Shown: positions 28,387 through 37,554 of the stretch, piece after piece
How the letters are laid out: each line of letters starts with the position of its first letter
Numbering within the stretch: the stretch's first letter is position 1
From: Aquimarina sp. MAR_2010_214
Lineage (GTDB): Bacteria > Bacteroidota > Bacteroidia > Flavobacteriales > Flavobacteriaceae
Assembly: GCF_002846555.1 (NCBI RefSeq)
Contig: NZ_PJMS01000001.1
Location: 1,178,001-1,242,000, forward strand
Length of the DNA stretch: 64,000 nt
Reading direction: 5' to 3'
The notes under the pieces: generated by a model
What the model was told of the DNA's origin: nothing
The model's database searches: none
The model's input: the letters and a program-made list of their open reading frames with translations, nothing else
Made by a program: the position numbers and the translations under genes

Positions 28387-28523
28387 ATGTATAAAACGAC
28401 AAAGTAATTAGACGTTACAGTGAACCTTTTAAATTAAAAATTTTAGCTGAACTTAGTACTGGAAAATACACAAAGAGTGAACTAGGAAAACTAAGAAACA
28501 AGATAAGTTTGGAAATGTATTAA
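28387..28523 (+). mobile_element. IS3-type transposase OrfA remnant
   Basis: After a one-base shift near 28397, the frame reads VIRRYSEPFKLKILAELSTG and KYTKSELGKL before degenerating to a stop. This is the start of the IS3-family OrfA helix-turn-helix (…KYGI… expected next, absent). No OrfB or inverted repeats remain in the flanks, so it is a dead fragment inside the island. Confidence 0.6.
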
Positions 28524-28712
28524 AAGAGTAATTCACTCATAAAAATATATTTTATAAAAAACGGAAAGTGATTTAACTAAAAACAATAATAGATAACAAT
28601 CGCTATAAGTAATTACTTGTCTTTTGCCTACTTCTAAAATTTCAGAGGATTTTCAGCTTGGTGTGTCCTTATAAAGTTTCGTGTTAACCTACGAAAACAC
28701 TAATAGTTAAGA

Positions 28713-28774
28713 CCGTTCGGGTCAATTCACCTGAGGTGAAATTTAATCCTTGCCATTAGGGGTTGACTCGAACG
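28713..28774. repeat. Inverted repeat with nested hairpin after the first molybdenum hydroxylase
   Basis: CGTTCGGGTCAA (28713-28724) and TTGACTCGAACG (28763-28774) pair 11 of 12. Inside is a second dyad, TTCACCTGAGGTGAA (28726-28740). It lies about 30 bp past the 3' end of the minus-strand gene ending at 28801. No U-tract follows, so a simple terminator is not clear. Confidence 0.5.
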
Positions 28775-28800
28775 ATGTACTGCTTCCGAGTTGAAAGAGC

Positions 28801-31029
28801 TCAGTTCTTTGCTTCATACAAATCATACTTGGTTACCGGTATTTTTCTGATTCTCTTGCCTGAAGCACTAAAAATAGCATTTAGCACTGCCGGAGCTAAA
28901 GGTGGCGTTCCAGGTTCACCAAGCCCAGAAGGGCGCTCATCACTTTTAATGAAAACAACCTCAATTTCTGGTAATTCATCCATCCTAAGTACTTTGTTAT
29001 TATGGAAATTATTCCTTTGTACAATTCCATTCTCAACTTCCACACCTCCATATTTTACTGCAGATAGCGCCCAGATGATTGACCCTTCAATCTGCCCCTT
29101 TCCAAAATGGGGATTTATTACCATACCACAATGTACTATTGCGGTGACCTTGTCTACGATAAAGCCAAACTCCTCATGCATTGTAACCTCAGCAATTTCG
29201 GCACAAACTGTATTGCCAAAATTTGCGATGGCAAACCCCTTGCCTTTTCCTTTTATGGTTTCTTTTGACCATAAATCACTCTTTTTAATATAGGATAGGA
29301 TATCCAGTTGTCTTTGCCTTAATAATTTCTTTTTTGGTAACATGTGCTTTATTGCCCAATCGGACATGGTTTTAGGGTCTCCCCAATCCACTTCATGACT
29401 TAATAGTTCTATACGATATTCTAAAGGGTCTTTCTGAAGCTCATGAGCTAGTTCGTCCACAAAACATTCCTTAGACAAGGCCGCCGAATGTTCCCCAACA
29501 CTACGCCAAGCACCTTCGTGCAAAAGGGTTGGAACCATGGTTCGATAGCAACGGATATTAGGAAAGGCGTAATAATGCTCCCATTTTTCAGACCAAGTTA
29601 CATAGTCAACAGTACATATGCCCCGGTTCTCTAGAGCTTCAACTGATTTTTTCGGTGTGATTGCAGCTTTTAAATAATTCTTCAAATAGGGTTGAAAATG
29701 ATCGTTCCTAATTTCATCTTCCCTAGTCCAAGTAATTTTAACTGGCTTTTTAATCTTTCTTGAAATGAAGGCAGCCTCTATTGAGGTATCAGCATGGTAT
29801 CGCCTTCCAAAGGATCCTCCTGAATTTAAGACATGGATCACCACTTTTTCAGATGGTATTTCCAAAACCTTCGCTACTTCCGAAATTGTTTGCTCTGCAT
29901 CTTGAGTGCCTACCCATATCTCACAAATATCATTACGAAAATCTGCTGTAGCATTTAGGGGTTCCATAAGAGCATGGGCCTGATAGGGGTTGTCGTACTC
30001 CATTTCTAAAATCTTGTTCTCGCTTTTGGTGAAGCTCTCCTCAACATTACCAAGGTCCATGGTCATTTGACTTGGCGTATCTTTCACAGCCTGCATGTTA
30101 TTGTTCAAAGAAGCGACACTTCTAGATTCATTTTCACCTCCATCCCATTCAACTTTAAGTAGTTTTCTGGCTTTAAATGCTATCCATGTTGATATGGCAA
30201 CCACCACTATTCCTTCATTAACATATCCTAATACTGGATTCAATATACCTTTAATTTGTTCAGATAAAACTATTGGAAAAATATCTAGAACGCCTTCTAT
30301 TTTTTTGGCCTCGGTATCATCATAATTTTTGAGTTTACCTTTGTAAATAGGGCATTTCTCTATAGAAGCATAGACCATTCCTGGGATATCCATGTCTATC
30401 CCATATTTTGCCTTCCCAGAAATGACATTTTTGGTGATACGATTTTTCATCGGCTTACCAATATATCGGTATTCTTCCGGTTTTTTTAGGAGGATTTCAG
30501 TAGGAATTGGTAGTTGAGAGGCTATCTCGGCCAATTCACCAAATTCTATTGTTTCATCAGTTACAAGATTGGTAATGAAACTATTTTTTACCTCCAATAC
30601 TAATGGATCAACACCCCATTTTTTTGCTGCAGCCTGCTTCAACAATTCCTTGGTAGTGGCTCCCGCCATACGAATAGAATCCCATGTTCTAGAAATAGAA
30701 CCGCTTCCTCCGGTGGTGCCCATTTCTTGCCAAGTGTATTTTGGACTGTAATCCACTTGTTGGATTTTTACCTTTGCCCAATCCGCCTCAAGTTCATCTG
30801 CAATAATAGTAGGAATTGAAGTTCCTGTACCTTGTCCCATTTCATGCTTTGTGAGCATTATTGTAATCTCCCCGTTTGTGTCAATGGAGATAAAATTATT
30901 GAACTCAATTTCTTTTTGTTCCAGGTTGAACGCGTTTATCTTCCCATAACTAGGAAAGGCAAGAGATAATACCAATCCGCCCCCAACTTTACCACTTACT
31001 TTCAAAAAACTCCTTCTCGTTACATTCAT
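28801..31029 (-). CDS. Molybdopterin-binding subunit, isoquinoline 1-oxidoreductase type (copy 1)
   Basis: 742 aa. Tat signal ([22 protein letters not shown]). Xanthine-dehydrogenase-family fold with two related halves; [27 protein letters not shown] is the Mo-cofactor region of the IorB branch, and the GEPG of [19 protein letters not shown] holds the catalytic Glu. In IorB-type enzymes the cofactor is molybdopterin cytosine dinucleotide; they hydroxylate N-heterocycles or aldehydes with water as oxygen donor. Export with a cytochrome c gene next door suggests periplasmic oxidation. Its start overlaps the iron-sulfur subunit stop by 4 bp. Confidence 0.88.
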   Translation of the reverse strand: MNVTRRSFLKVSGKVGGGLVLSLAFPSYGKINAFNLEQKEIEFNNFISIDTNGEITIMLTKHEMGQGTGTSIPTIIADELEADWAKVKIQQVDYSPKYTWQEMGTTGGSGSISRTWDSIRMAGATTKELLKQAAAKKWGVDPLVLEVKNSFITNLVTDETIEFGELAEIASQLPIPTEILLKKPEEYRYIGKPMKNRITKNVISGKAKYGIDMDIPGMVYASIEKCPIYKGKLKNYDDTEAKKIEGVLDIFPIVLSEQIKGILNPVLGYVNEGIVVVAISTWIAFKARKLLKVEWDGGENESRSVASLNNNMQAVKDTPSQMTMDLGNVEESFTKSENKILEMEYDNPYQAHALMEPLNATADFRNDICEIWVGTQDAEQTISEVAKVLEIPSEKVVIHVLNSGGSFGRRYHADTSIEAAFISRKIKKPVKITWTREDEIRNDHFQPYLKNYLKAAITPKKSVEALENRGICTVDYVTWSEKWEHYYAFPNIRCYRTMVPTLLHEGAWRSVGEHSAALSKECFVDELAHELQKDPLEYRIELLSHEVDWGDPKTMSDWAIKHMLPKKKLLRQRQLDILSYIKKSDLWSKETIKGKGKGFAIANFGNTVCAEIAEVTMHEEFGFIVDKVTAIVHCGMVINPHFGKGQIEGSIIWALSAVKYGGVEVENGIVQRNNFHNNKVLRMDELPEIEVVFIKSDERPSGLGEPGTPPLAPAVLNAIFSASGKRIRKIPVTKYDLYEAKN

Positions 31030-31493
31030 GGTTTCATATTTTTAGCTGCAGCCTTAATTGCATTGCGAATTCTGGAATACGTCCCGCAACGGCATATATT
31101 TCCCTTCATGGCTCTATTGATGTCATCATCGGTCGGATTCGGAATACGGTTCAACAAAGCAGTCGCCGTCATAATCTGTCCAGATTGGCAATAGCCACAT
31201 TGCGGTACATCCTCCGCTTCCCAGGCCAATTGAACAGGATGGTCGTTTTTAATGGACAAACCTTCAATGGTAGTGATAGATTTATTCTTTACACTTTCAA
31301 TGGTGACACTGCAGGACCTCATTGGTAAACCATCAATATGCACAGTGCAAGCACCACATTGAGCAATACCACAGCCATATTTTGTTCCATATAGTTTTAA
31401 TGCATCCCTTAAAACCCAGAGTAGCGGGGTATCAGGGACAACATCAAAGGAATAGGTTTTGTTATTTATTTTCAACGAATAGTTTGTCATCAT
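31026..31493 (-). CDS. (2Fe-2S) subunit of molybdenum hydroxylase (copy 1)
   Basis: 155 aa. N-terminal plant-type ferredoxin cluster [15 protein letters not shown] with the fourth Cys in RSC, and C-terminal helical cluster [10 protein letters not shown] and [12 protein letters not shown]. All eight cluster cysteines are present. It passes electrons from the Mo centre to the acceptor. Cotranslated with the large subunit and preceded by the cytochrome c gene. It has no Tat signal and is probably hitch-hiked through Tat by the large subunit. Confidence 0.92.
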   Translation of the reverse strand: MMTNYSLKINNKTYSFDVVPDTPLLWVLRDALKLYGTKYGCGIAQCGACTVHIDGLPMRSCSVTIESVKNKSITTIEGLSIKNDHPVQLAWEAEDVPQCGYCQSGQIMTATALLNRIPNPTDDDINRAMKGNICRCGTYSRIRNAIKAAAKNMKP

Positions 31494-31502
31494 CTATGAA
31501 TC

Positions 31503-31868
31503 TTAAAATTGTTTTAATTCGGTTTTGGTTAAAAACGGCGCCTTATTTTGCCAAGTATTTTGAATATAATTGATAACATCTGTGATTTCCTTATCGGTAA
31601 GCATTATTGGTTTCATACCGCCCTCAAAACCAGATCCAAACTGGATGAGGGTTACAGTTCTTTCAGTTTGACTCCTTGTAATGTCATCCGATTTCAACAG
31701 CGAAGGATATATACCTTCTATTCCCTGACCGTCTGGTTGATGACAACTGATACAGTTAGTGATGTAAACTTCTTTTCCATTCGCAATACTTTCTTTTTCT
31801 GCCTTTGGTTGGCAGGAAAACATAGCTAAAAAACAAAAGGATGTAATCAAAGGTTGTTTCATTCTCAA
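31503..31868 (-). CDS. Monoheme cytochrome c lipoprotein
   Basis: 121 aa. Lipobox FLAMFSC (Cys about 19). Heme motif CISCH (C39-C42-H43) follows YITN and the distal Met lies in GGMKPIMLTD, a class I c-type domain. It is first in the operon with the Mo hydroxylase. By analogy with IorAB relatives that use a membrane cytochrome as acceptor, it is the likely electron carrier. The ATG two codons in is an alternative start. Confidence 0.9.
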   Translation of the reverse strand: MRMKQPLITSFCFLAMFSCQPKAEKESIANGKEVYITNCISCHQPDGQGIEGIYPSLLKSDDITRSQTERTVTLIQFGSGFEGGMKPIMLTDKEITDVINYIQNTWQNKAPFLTKTELKQF

Positions 31869-32131
31869 TAGATGCTATTTTAGATAGATGACTTACTTGA
31901 GAAATCTTCTCCTAAAGCTTTAGTTAGTTTCAAATATTTCAACTTCTAAGGTTATAATTTGAATAGGGTAATTTCAAACCAAGAGTGAAAAAAAATGTAT
32001 CGATTTCGAAAACCAATAGATGATTTAAGAGTATAGAACAATAATTTAACGCTTGTTAACAAGTCATTTTTGAAAAGTATGAAGGAGTGAATTTCTTTCA
32101 TGAATGCGTTGGTTTAAAATTATTTTACATA

Positions 32132-34282
32132 CTATAGTTTTGTTGATATGGGGATTTCCCGAATTCGGTTTCCAGTTGCAGCAAAAACTGCGTTCAATAG
32201 TGCGGGAGCAACACCCGGTACCGCGGGTTCACCGGCGCCAGATGGTGAATCTTGACTATCCAATAAATGAACATCGATTATTGGAGCCTCATCTATTCTC
32301 AATACATCATAAGAGTGATAATTTTCTTGTTCCACGCTTCCATTTTTAACCGTAATCTTATCTTTAAGTGCGGCAGTCAATCCCCATATTACACTTCCTT
32401 CAACTTGAGCTTTTACCAGACTTGGGTTGATGACCTTGCCACAATCCATAACGACCGTAACGCGCTCTACATATAATTCTTTTCCATCTATTGATATCTC
32501 GATTACCTGTGAGCAATAGGACGTGTTATAGCTTATGGAAGAAACTCCTTGGTAGTGGTTTTCCTTTGTTTGTCCCCAATTAGATTCAAGTTTAACTTTT
32601 TCAAGGGTACGCCTTAATTTTTTTGGATAAAGGTTGTCTCCGACCCAAATATCCATAATCTGCTCCACTACCTCTGCCTTTTCCAGTAAATGTAATCGAT
32701 ATTCAATAGGATCTATTTGCGCAAGATCGGCCAATTCATCAATAAAACATTCCAGACTAAAAGCCCACGGATGGGCATAAACACTACGCCAAGAAGCTCT
32801 AGGTAATAACCAACCTTTCTTTTCATAGATACTGTTGTAATGAACCTTGGGTAGGGGATAAGGATAAGGACGAAATCCATTAGTGCCTCCCAAGGTGCCT
32901 TGATAGCCAAGGGCAACAGCTTTATTGTTTTTATCCAACACGGCGTCCCAAGAATCAACACAAAGTGGATGGTACTTAGATGTCCTAAAAGTGTCTTCTC
33001 TAGACCACGTTACTTTTACAGGCTTTCGTATTTTTTCCGAAATTAAAACGGCTTCTTCCACATAATCGGAATGGAACCGTCTGCCAAACCCGCCCCCCGA
33101 AGGTAAGTTGTGAGATACTATGGCGGCTTCGGGGATTCCAGTGAGTTCATAGATGCGTTCTCTGAACATGGCTGGTGCTTGGCTACCCGCCCAAATTTCA
33201 ATCGTATTTCCTTTATGGTGAGCAGTCGCGTTAAGTGGTTCCATACAAGCATTAGCTTGATACGGGGAAATATAAGTTGCCTTAAATTTCTTGTTAGAGT
33301 TCTTTAAGATTTTGGCAGCTTCCTTAAAATTAGCATTTATTCTTTTAGGTTCTTTTAGTTGTTTTATAAGTTCTTCTTTGACATCACTGTCTGATTTTTT
33401 AGCGAATCTTCCCAAATCCCACTCAATTTCCAATAACTTTTTCGCCTCCAAAGCAGCCCAAGTATTATTAGCCAATACCGCGACCCCTGATCTAACACCT
33501 CCTTTAAAATCATTAGTGGGGTTTATTTTTGTACTTGAAACTTCAATTACGTTGATAACTCCTGGGAATTCCTTTGCTTTTGTTGCATCAAAGCGAATCA
33601 ATTTACCGTTCCAAACCGGACAACGAGCTATTGCTGCATAAACCATATTGGGTATTTTGAAATTGATACTATAAGGCAATTGACCTTCAACGATGGTTTT
33701 TGCTCTTTTTCCTATCACTGGTTTCCCAATATATTTATACGCAGAGGCATCTTTTAACTTAACTTTTAAGGGTATGGGAATCTTTTTGGCCAATTCTATT
33801 AAACTCGTATAAGAGGTTTTTTTTTCTTTGGATTTACAATTTACCCAACCATTCTCACTGTAACAATCGTTAGGTTCCACTCCCCATTTTTGTGCGGCGG
33901 CCAGTATAAAGATTTCCCTAGTCGTTGCCATAGCCTTACGTAAAGGATTCCAAAGAAGTCGTAGCCCATTACTTCCTCCTGTATCTTGAAAGTTTCCATA
34001 TCGTTCAAAGGCCCCATCGCCGAATTCTACCTTAAGTTTTTCTATAGCAATACCGAGTTCATCTGCAACAATCATAGTAAGTCCTGTAGAGGTGCCTTGA
34101 CCTAACTCAGTTATTGAACAAATAAATGTGATGGTATTATCCGGATCTATTCGAAGAAAAAAGTTGGGCTCCCAACTTTCTTGTGTTATCGTTTCAATAT
34201 TACATGAAATAGGAATGAAGGTACTCATTAAAAGCCCTCCACCTGCAAGCGCTGAGGTTCTAAAAAAATGCCTTCTTTTCAT
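32132..34282 (-). CDS. Molybdopterin-binding subunit, isoquinoline 1-oxidoreductase type (copy 2)
   Basis: 716 aa, a paralog of the 742-aa protein nearby. Tat signal (MKRRHFFRTSALAGGGLLMS) ending in a possible lipobox (FIPISC), so it may be a Tat-exported lipoprotein. SITELGQGTSTGLTMIVADELGIAIEKL and GAGEPAVPGVAPALLNAVF (catalytic Glu kept; GEPA instead of GEPG) mark the same family. Paired with its own iron-sulfur subunit by a 4-bp overlap, but no separate cytochrome gene follows it. Substrate unknown. Confidence 0.88.
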   Translation of the reverse strand: MKRRHFFRTSALAGGGLLMSTFIPISCNIETITQESWEPNFFLRIDPDNTITFICSITELGQGTSTGLTMIVADELGIAIEKLKVEFGDGAFERYGNFQDTGGSNGLRLLWNPLRKAMATTREIFILAAAQKWGVEPNDCYSENGWVNCKSKEKKTSYTSLIELAKKIPIPLKVKLKDASAYKYIGKPVIGKRAKTIVEGQLPYSINFKIPNMVYAAIARCPVWNGKLIRFDATKAKEFPGVINVIEVSSTKINPTNDFKGGVRSGVAVLANNTWAALEAKKLLEIEWDLGRFAKKSDSDVKEELIKQLKEPKRINANFKEAAKILKNSNKKFKATYISPYQANACMEPLNATAHHKGNTIEIWAGSQAPAMFRERIYELTGIPEAAIVSHNLPSGGGFGRRFHSDYVEEAVLISEKIRKPVKVTWSREDTFRTSKYHPLCVDSWDAVLDKNNKAVALGYQGTLGGTNGFRPYPYPLPKVHYNSIYEKKGWLLPRASWRSVYAHPWAFSLECFIDELADLAQIDPIEYRLHLLEKAEVVEQIMDIWVGDNLYPKKLRRTLEKVKLESNWGQTKENHYQGVSSISYNTSYCSQVIEISIDGKELYVERVTVVMDCGKVINPSLVKAQVEGSVIWGLTAALKDKITVKNGSVEQENYHSYDVLRIDEAPIIDVHLLDSQDSPSGAGEPAVPGVAPALLNAVFAATGNRIREIPISTKL

Positions 34283-34740
34283 AGTTTCTTATTTTTTTGA
34301 ATGACTAGTTGAATGGATTTTTTAATCCTTGGATAGGTGCCACATCGACAAATATTACCACGCATACCTAACTCAATTTCCTCTTCCGTGGGATTAGGGT
34401 TTTGTTTTAGTAGCGCCAAGGCATTCATAATTTGCCCACTTTGGCAATAGCCACATTGAGGAGTATCATTTTCTACCCAAGCATCTTTTAAAGACCGTAA
34501 AAGGGAATTGGGTTCTGAGTGTTCAATGGTGGTAATTTTTTTGCCCAATGCTGATGTAATGGGAATACTACATGAGCGTGCAGCCTTACCATCTACCAAA
34601 ACAGTACATGCACCACATTGGCCAATGCCGCAGGCGTATTTGGTGCCGGTCATCTCCAGCAAATCACGTAAAACCCACAATAGAGGCATGTTTGCATCAG
34701 CTTCAAATGTATGGTCTTGATTGTTGATGTTAAGTGTCAT
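34279..34740 (-). CDS. (2Fe-2S) subunit of molybdenum hydroxylase (copy 2)
   Basis: 153 aa with both clusters intact: CGIGQCGACTVLVDG with RSC, and [10 protein letters not shown] with [12 protein letters not shown]. Close paralog of the copy 1 subunit. Overlaps copy 2 large subunit by 4 bp. The ~1.1 kb upstream contains no convincing gene. Confidence 0.92.
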   Translation of the reverse strand: MTLNINNQDHTFEADANMPLLWVLRDLLEMTGTKYACGIGQCGACTVLVDGKAARSCSIPITSALGKKITTIEHSEPNSLLRSLKDAWVENDTPQCGYCQSGQIMNALALLKQNPNPTEEEIELGMRGNICRCGTYPRIKKSIQLVIQKNKKL

Positions 34741-35030
34741 TCTTAGTTATTTTTGATTGATTTGTCATTGCTAAAAAATCAAGCGTAGGAATCAGACGAT
34801 GTTTTATGCACGATAATCTTTAGTATTTATAAAGATGAATTGTTTACCGAATGTTTTCATTTCTATTTATTCAATTAATCAACCACCTTGTAAATCAATA
34901 AATTGAATAAGGCTATTTTAATACGAATAATGGAGAATCCATTATTGATTTCCGAAATGAGTAGACTTTTAAAGAATGAACAATAGAAATTTCACATCTT
35001 TTAACGAATCTTGCGTTCATCCAAATCAAA

Positions 35031-35099
35031 CACACGGTTGAATTTCTCTAACCTTCGGATATCATTGATTCCTTATAGTGAGCTAAATTCAACCGTGTG
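35031..35099. repeat. Perfect 15-bp inverted repeat
   Basis: CACACGGTTGAATTT (35031-35045) and AAATTCAACCGTGTG (35085-35099) are exact reverse complements with a 39-nt spacer. It lies upstream of both divergently placed island genes, too far for a simple operator. Could be an IS end pair, an inversion site or a structured RNA. Confidence 0.6.
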
Positions 35100-35436
35100 G
35101 TTCCTTTATGATAAACCCTCTGGACTCAAATCTCAATATTTTCTGTATCATTTCACTGGTATCAATCAGAATTCTTTAATCCATGATATAAGCGTGGAAG
35201 ATTTTTTCAAAAGAATTTAGTTGACCTTTTTTTCTGATAGGTCAATCTTGTGAAGAATAAGGCATAAACCCTTTTTGTTTTGTTTGTTTCGTTTAATTAA
35301 AAACAGAATTGATAGTTTTTCTTTCATAACCAATTGATTTAGATTTAACAATTGGCATACAACTCGGTCAAAAGTTGATCTCTCCAAATTTTACTTGGAC
35401 ACCTAGTAGGTCTCTTTTTTTAGAGAAAGTAGATAT

Positions 35437-35530
35437 ATTATGATTAGATGGATTATTTATGATAGTGCTAAGTACCTTATAAACGCAAAAAAGTCCAACA
35501 TTACTGCTGGACTTTTGCTCCCCCTCTTGG
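35437..35530. repeat. Direct repeat B with 14-nt tRNA-Asn tail
   Basis: 94-bp near-copy of 22697-22792. It contains the same hairpin (AGTCCAACA...GGACT) and ends in GCTCCCCCTCTTGG, identical to the last 14 nt of the tRNA-Asn acceptor/T-arm end. The sequence then departs from the tRNA. This marks the inner boundary between two island segments. Confidence 0.85.
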
Positions 35531-35833
35531 CGTATTTCTTAACATTTCATACTATATCATAATATCAAAATACACTATAATTCAGCGTGTTACATTTTTT
35601 AGTTGTCCTATGTAGTATCATGAAATAGTATAGAATAGTGGTTTGGTTGGCACAACTGGGATACATTCTATTGGAGATAAGTGTAAAACAACTTTTATTA
35701 ACGCCTCTATTGCTAATCTCAAATATGAGTTTGTAAATGGGCCTATAGTATTTAATATTTAAAAAACCAAGTATTATTATAACAATTTAGTATATTAACA
35801 TCAAATTTTAAATAAATTAAAACCTAAAACAAC

Positions 35834-36970
35834 ATGAGAAATTTATTAAAGTTTGTGTTCCTTTTTGTGATTGCCTTCCTAATAGCTAATTGTCAAAAGG
35901 ATGAATTGTCTGTTGAAAATGACATTAGCCAAAAGGCAAAGTCATGGTATGAAAGTAATCATAATCAAAAGTTCGACGATAATCTAAATTTTTATGGTAG
36001 TCCAGATTGGGATAATCATTTTCAGGTTGAAGATGACATTTATTTTCCGTTGATACCAAAGTTAATTAATACTAAAAATAAAATAAAACTCGATGATTTA
36101 CAGAATAAAACTTACGCAAAATCTTATCTGGTATTAACTATAGATAAGAACAACTTTAAAGAGTCTTTAAAAGTCTTTCTTAATACAAACGACAGTTTTA
36201 AGGATATTAAACAGGTATTGAAATTACCCTATATAGAATATAAATATTCGAGTGACAATAACGGTATTATTTCAAAAAGCACTTCACTCTTTCAGCCAAA
36301 TAACACAAATATTTATAAAGAAATATTGAATCCTTCAACCTCAACACAAATCACTTCAAAATCACGTTGCCAAACTTACTATGTGATTAAAACAACTTAT
36401 GTCGATAGTAACCCTGTTCATATAGACATACTTTATAGCTATGAAGTATGTGGCAGTGGCGGAGGAGGCACTGGTGGCGGTGGCAGTGGTGGTGGAGGAG
36501 ATCATGGAGATCATGATTCTTTACCGACAGCAGATGAAGAGCCAACTCCTGTTCTGTTTTTTACAGATTGTAAAAGTTTTGAATACGCAAAAGTATTTGG
36601 TCAAAACATAGCTGCCACTATAGGAATTAACGAATCTTTCCATGCTGATCATAGAGTTCTTAATGGTATTATGAGAAGAACAATTGAAACACATATAGAT
36701 GTAGCTACTTTTGTCGCTCCTTCTGCCCTTAGACCCGGGCAAGCAGCTAATTTGACGGCTATGGCTGTTGCCAGTGCTAACATAAATACACAACTATGGT
36801 TCTCTGGAAATACAGGAGCAAGTGAATTACAGGTGAAAATACAGTGGGAGATTCACTTAAAAAAAGCTATGAAAGCAATCGGAGGTTCTATAGACATAGG
36901 AAAAAACACTTATGGGGTAAGAAGTCCCGCACCTTACTTAATTGCTTTTACACCTACTAATTGTGATTAA
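35834..36970 (+). CDS. Two-domain lipoprotein with Gly-rich linker, function unknown
   Basis: 378 aa. Lipobox IANC with lipid Cys 20. An N-terminal domain (about 21-205) begins with an acidic-aromatic segment and ends in SYEVCG; a glycine-rich linker (207-222) and acidic linker lead to a C-terminal domain (about 240-378) with FFTDCK, SFHADHR and a helical core. The layout of exported anchor, flexible linker and small C-terminal domain is seen in delivered effectors as well as in surface proteins; no known toxin motif is visible. It is first in a gene row with two short paralogous proteins downstream (18 bp gap). Confidence 0.65.
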   Translation: MRNLLKFVFLFVIAFLIANCQKDELSVENDISQKAKSWYESNHNQKFDDNLNFYGSPDWDNHFQVEDDIYFPLIPKLINTKNKIKLDDLQNKTYAKSYLVLTIDKNNFKESLKVFLNTNDSFKDIKQVLKLPYIEYKYSSDNNGIISKSTSLFQPNNTNIYKEILNPSTSTQITSKSRCQTYYVIKTTYVDSNPVHIDILYSYEVCGSGGGGTGGGGSGGGGDHGDHDSLPTADEEPTPVLFFTDCKSFEYAKVFGQNIAATIGINESFHADHRVLNGIMRRTIETHIDVATFVAPSALRPGQAANLTAMAVASANINTQLWFSGNTGASELQVKIQWEIHLKKAMKAIGGSIDIGKNTYGVRSPAPYLIAFTPTNCD

Positions 36971-36987
36971 ATTATAAAATAATAAAG

Positions 36988-37512
36988 ATGAAAATATTAA
37001 TTTTAGGCTTTCTAACGCTATCATTTATGACTAGATCACTTGATATTGAAAAATTATTGTACAAACATATTGATCAAATACAAAATGCTTTGCCGATACA
37101 TGAAGGAAATCATCCTTCCATAAATTCATATGTCATTAAAGGAGATTACGAATATTTAGGAGAACAATATAAAGACATTTATATTTCCACAGATAAAAAT
37201 AAGATTATACAAAATTTTTCTTTTGGTATTATCGGAAGGATGAACAGACAATTTTATGACAAAATGATAACGGAATATGGTGAGCCTGATGAAATTACAA
37301 AGAAGGATAACATTACTACTGGCAAGCCATCGATCTCAAGAGGAATCACATCTATGGAAAGCACATATACTCTCAAAGAATGTACTTTTGAAGAGGAACC
37401 ACTTTATATTATCTGGAATAAAGAAGGATATACAGTAAAGGTATTACTTAAACAAGAACAACGAACTACAATTAAATCTATTTTTATAACCATTGGTAAT
37501 GTTAATCTTTAA
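36988..37512 (+). CDS. Small exported protein of unknown function
   Basis: 174 aa with a short signal-like start (KILILGFLTLSFMT). The core IYISTDKNKIIQNFSF, RQFYDKMITEYGEPDEI and CTFEEEPLYIIWNKEGYTVKVLL recurs in the damaged gene next door, so this is one of two paralogs. No domain recognised. The row of exported protein plus duplicated small neighbours would suit an effector with immunity-type genes, but that is a guess. Confidence 0.65.
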   Translation: MKILILGFLTLSFMTRSLDIEKLLYKHIDQIQNALPIHEGNHPSINSYVIKGDYEYLGEQYKDIYISTDKNKIIQNFSFGIIGRMNRQFYDKMITEYGEPDEITKKDNITTGKPSISRGITSMESTYTLKECTFEEEPLYIIWNKEGYTVKVLLKQEQRTTIKSIFITIGNVNL

Positions 37513-37554
37513 CTTTTGGTTTTAGAAGAACAACATACTTTTGCAGGATATTAA

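Larger units (their letters stand above)
34741..35833. other. 1.1-kb region without an intact gene
   Basis: Between the hydroxylase operon and the next island gene. It holds a 15-bp inverted repeat (35031-35099), direct repeat B with a tRNA tail (35437-35530) and AT-rich spacer. A 69-codon plus-strand frame at 35011-35220 spans the repeat and looks fortuitous. On the minus strand a short open stretch ending at 35005 reads RRLEKFNRVFDLDERKIR, possibly a gene-end remnant. Confidence 0.55.

Noticed and set aside
28763..29293. 176-codon plus-strand frame opposite the molybdenum hydroxylase
   Set aside because: Antisense to a well-supported gene; no family likeness. Shadow of the real gene.
35011..35220. 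69-codon plus-strand ORF in the empty region
   Set aside because: Spans the inverted repeat, lacks start context and domain likeness; treated as fortuitous.
36450..36502. Gly-rich run as a sequencing or assembly artefact
   Set aside because: Codons vary within the run and the frame stays open into a distinct C-terminal domain, as expected of a true linker.
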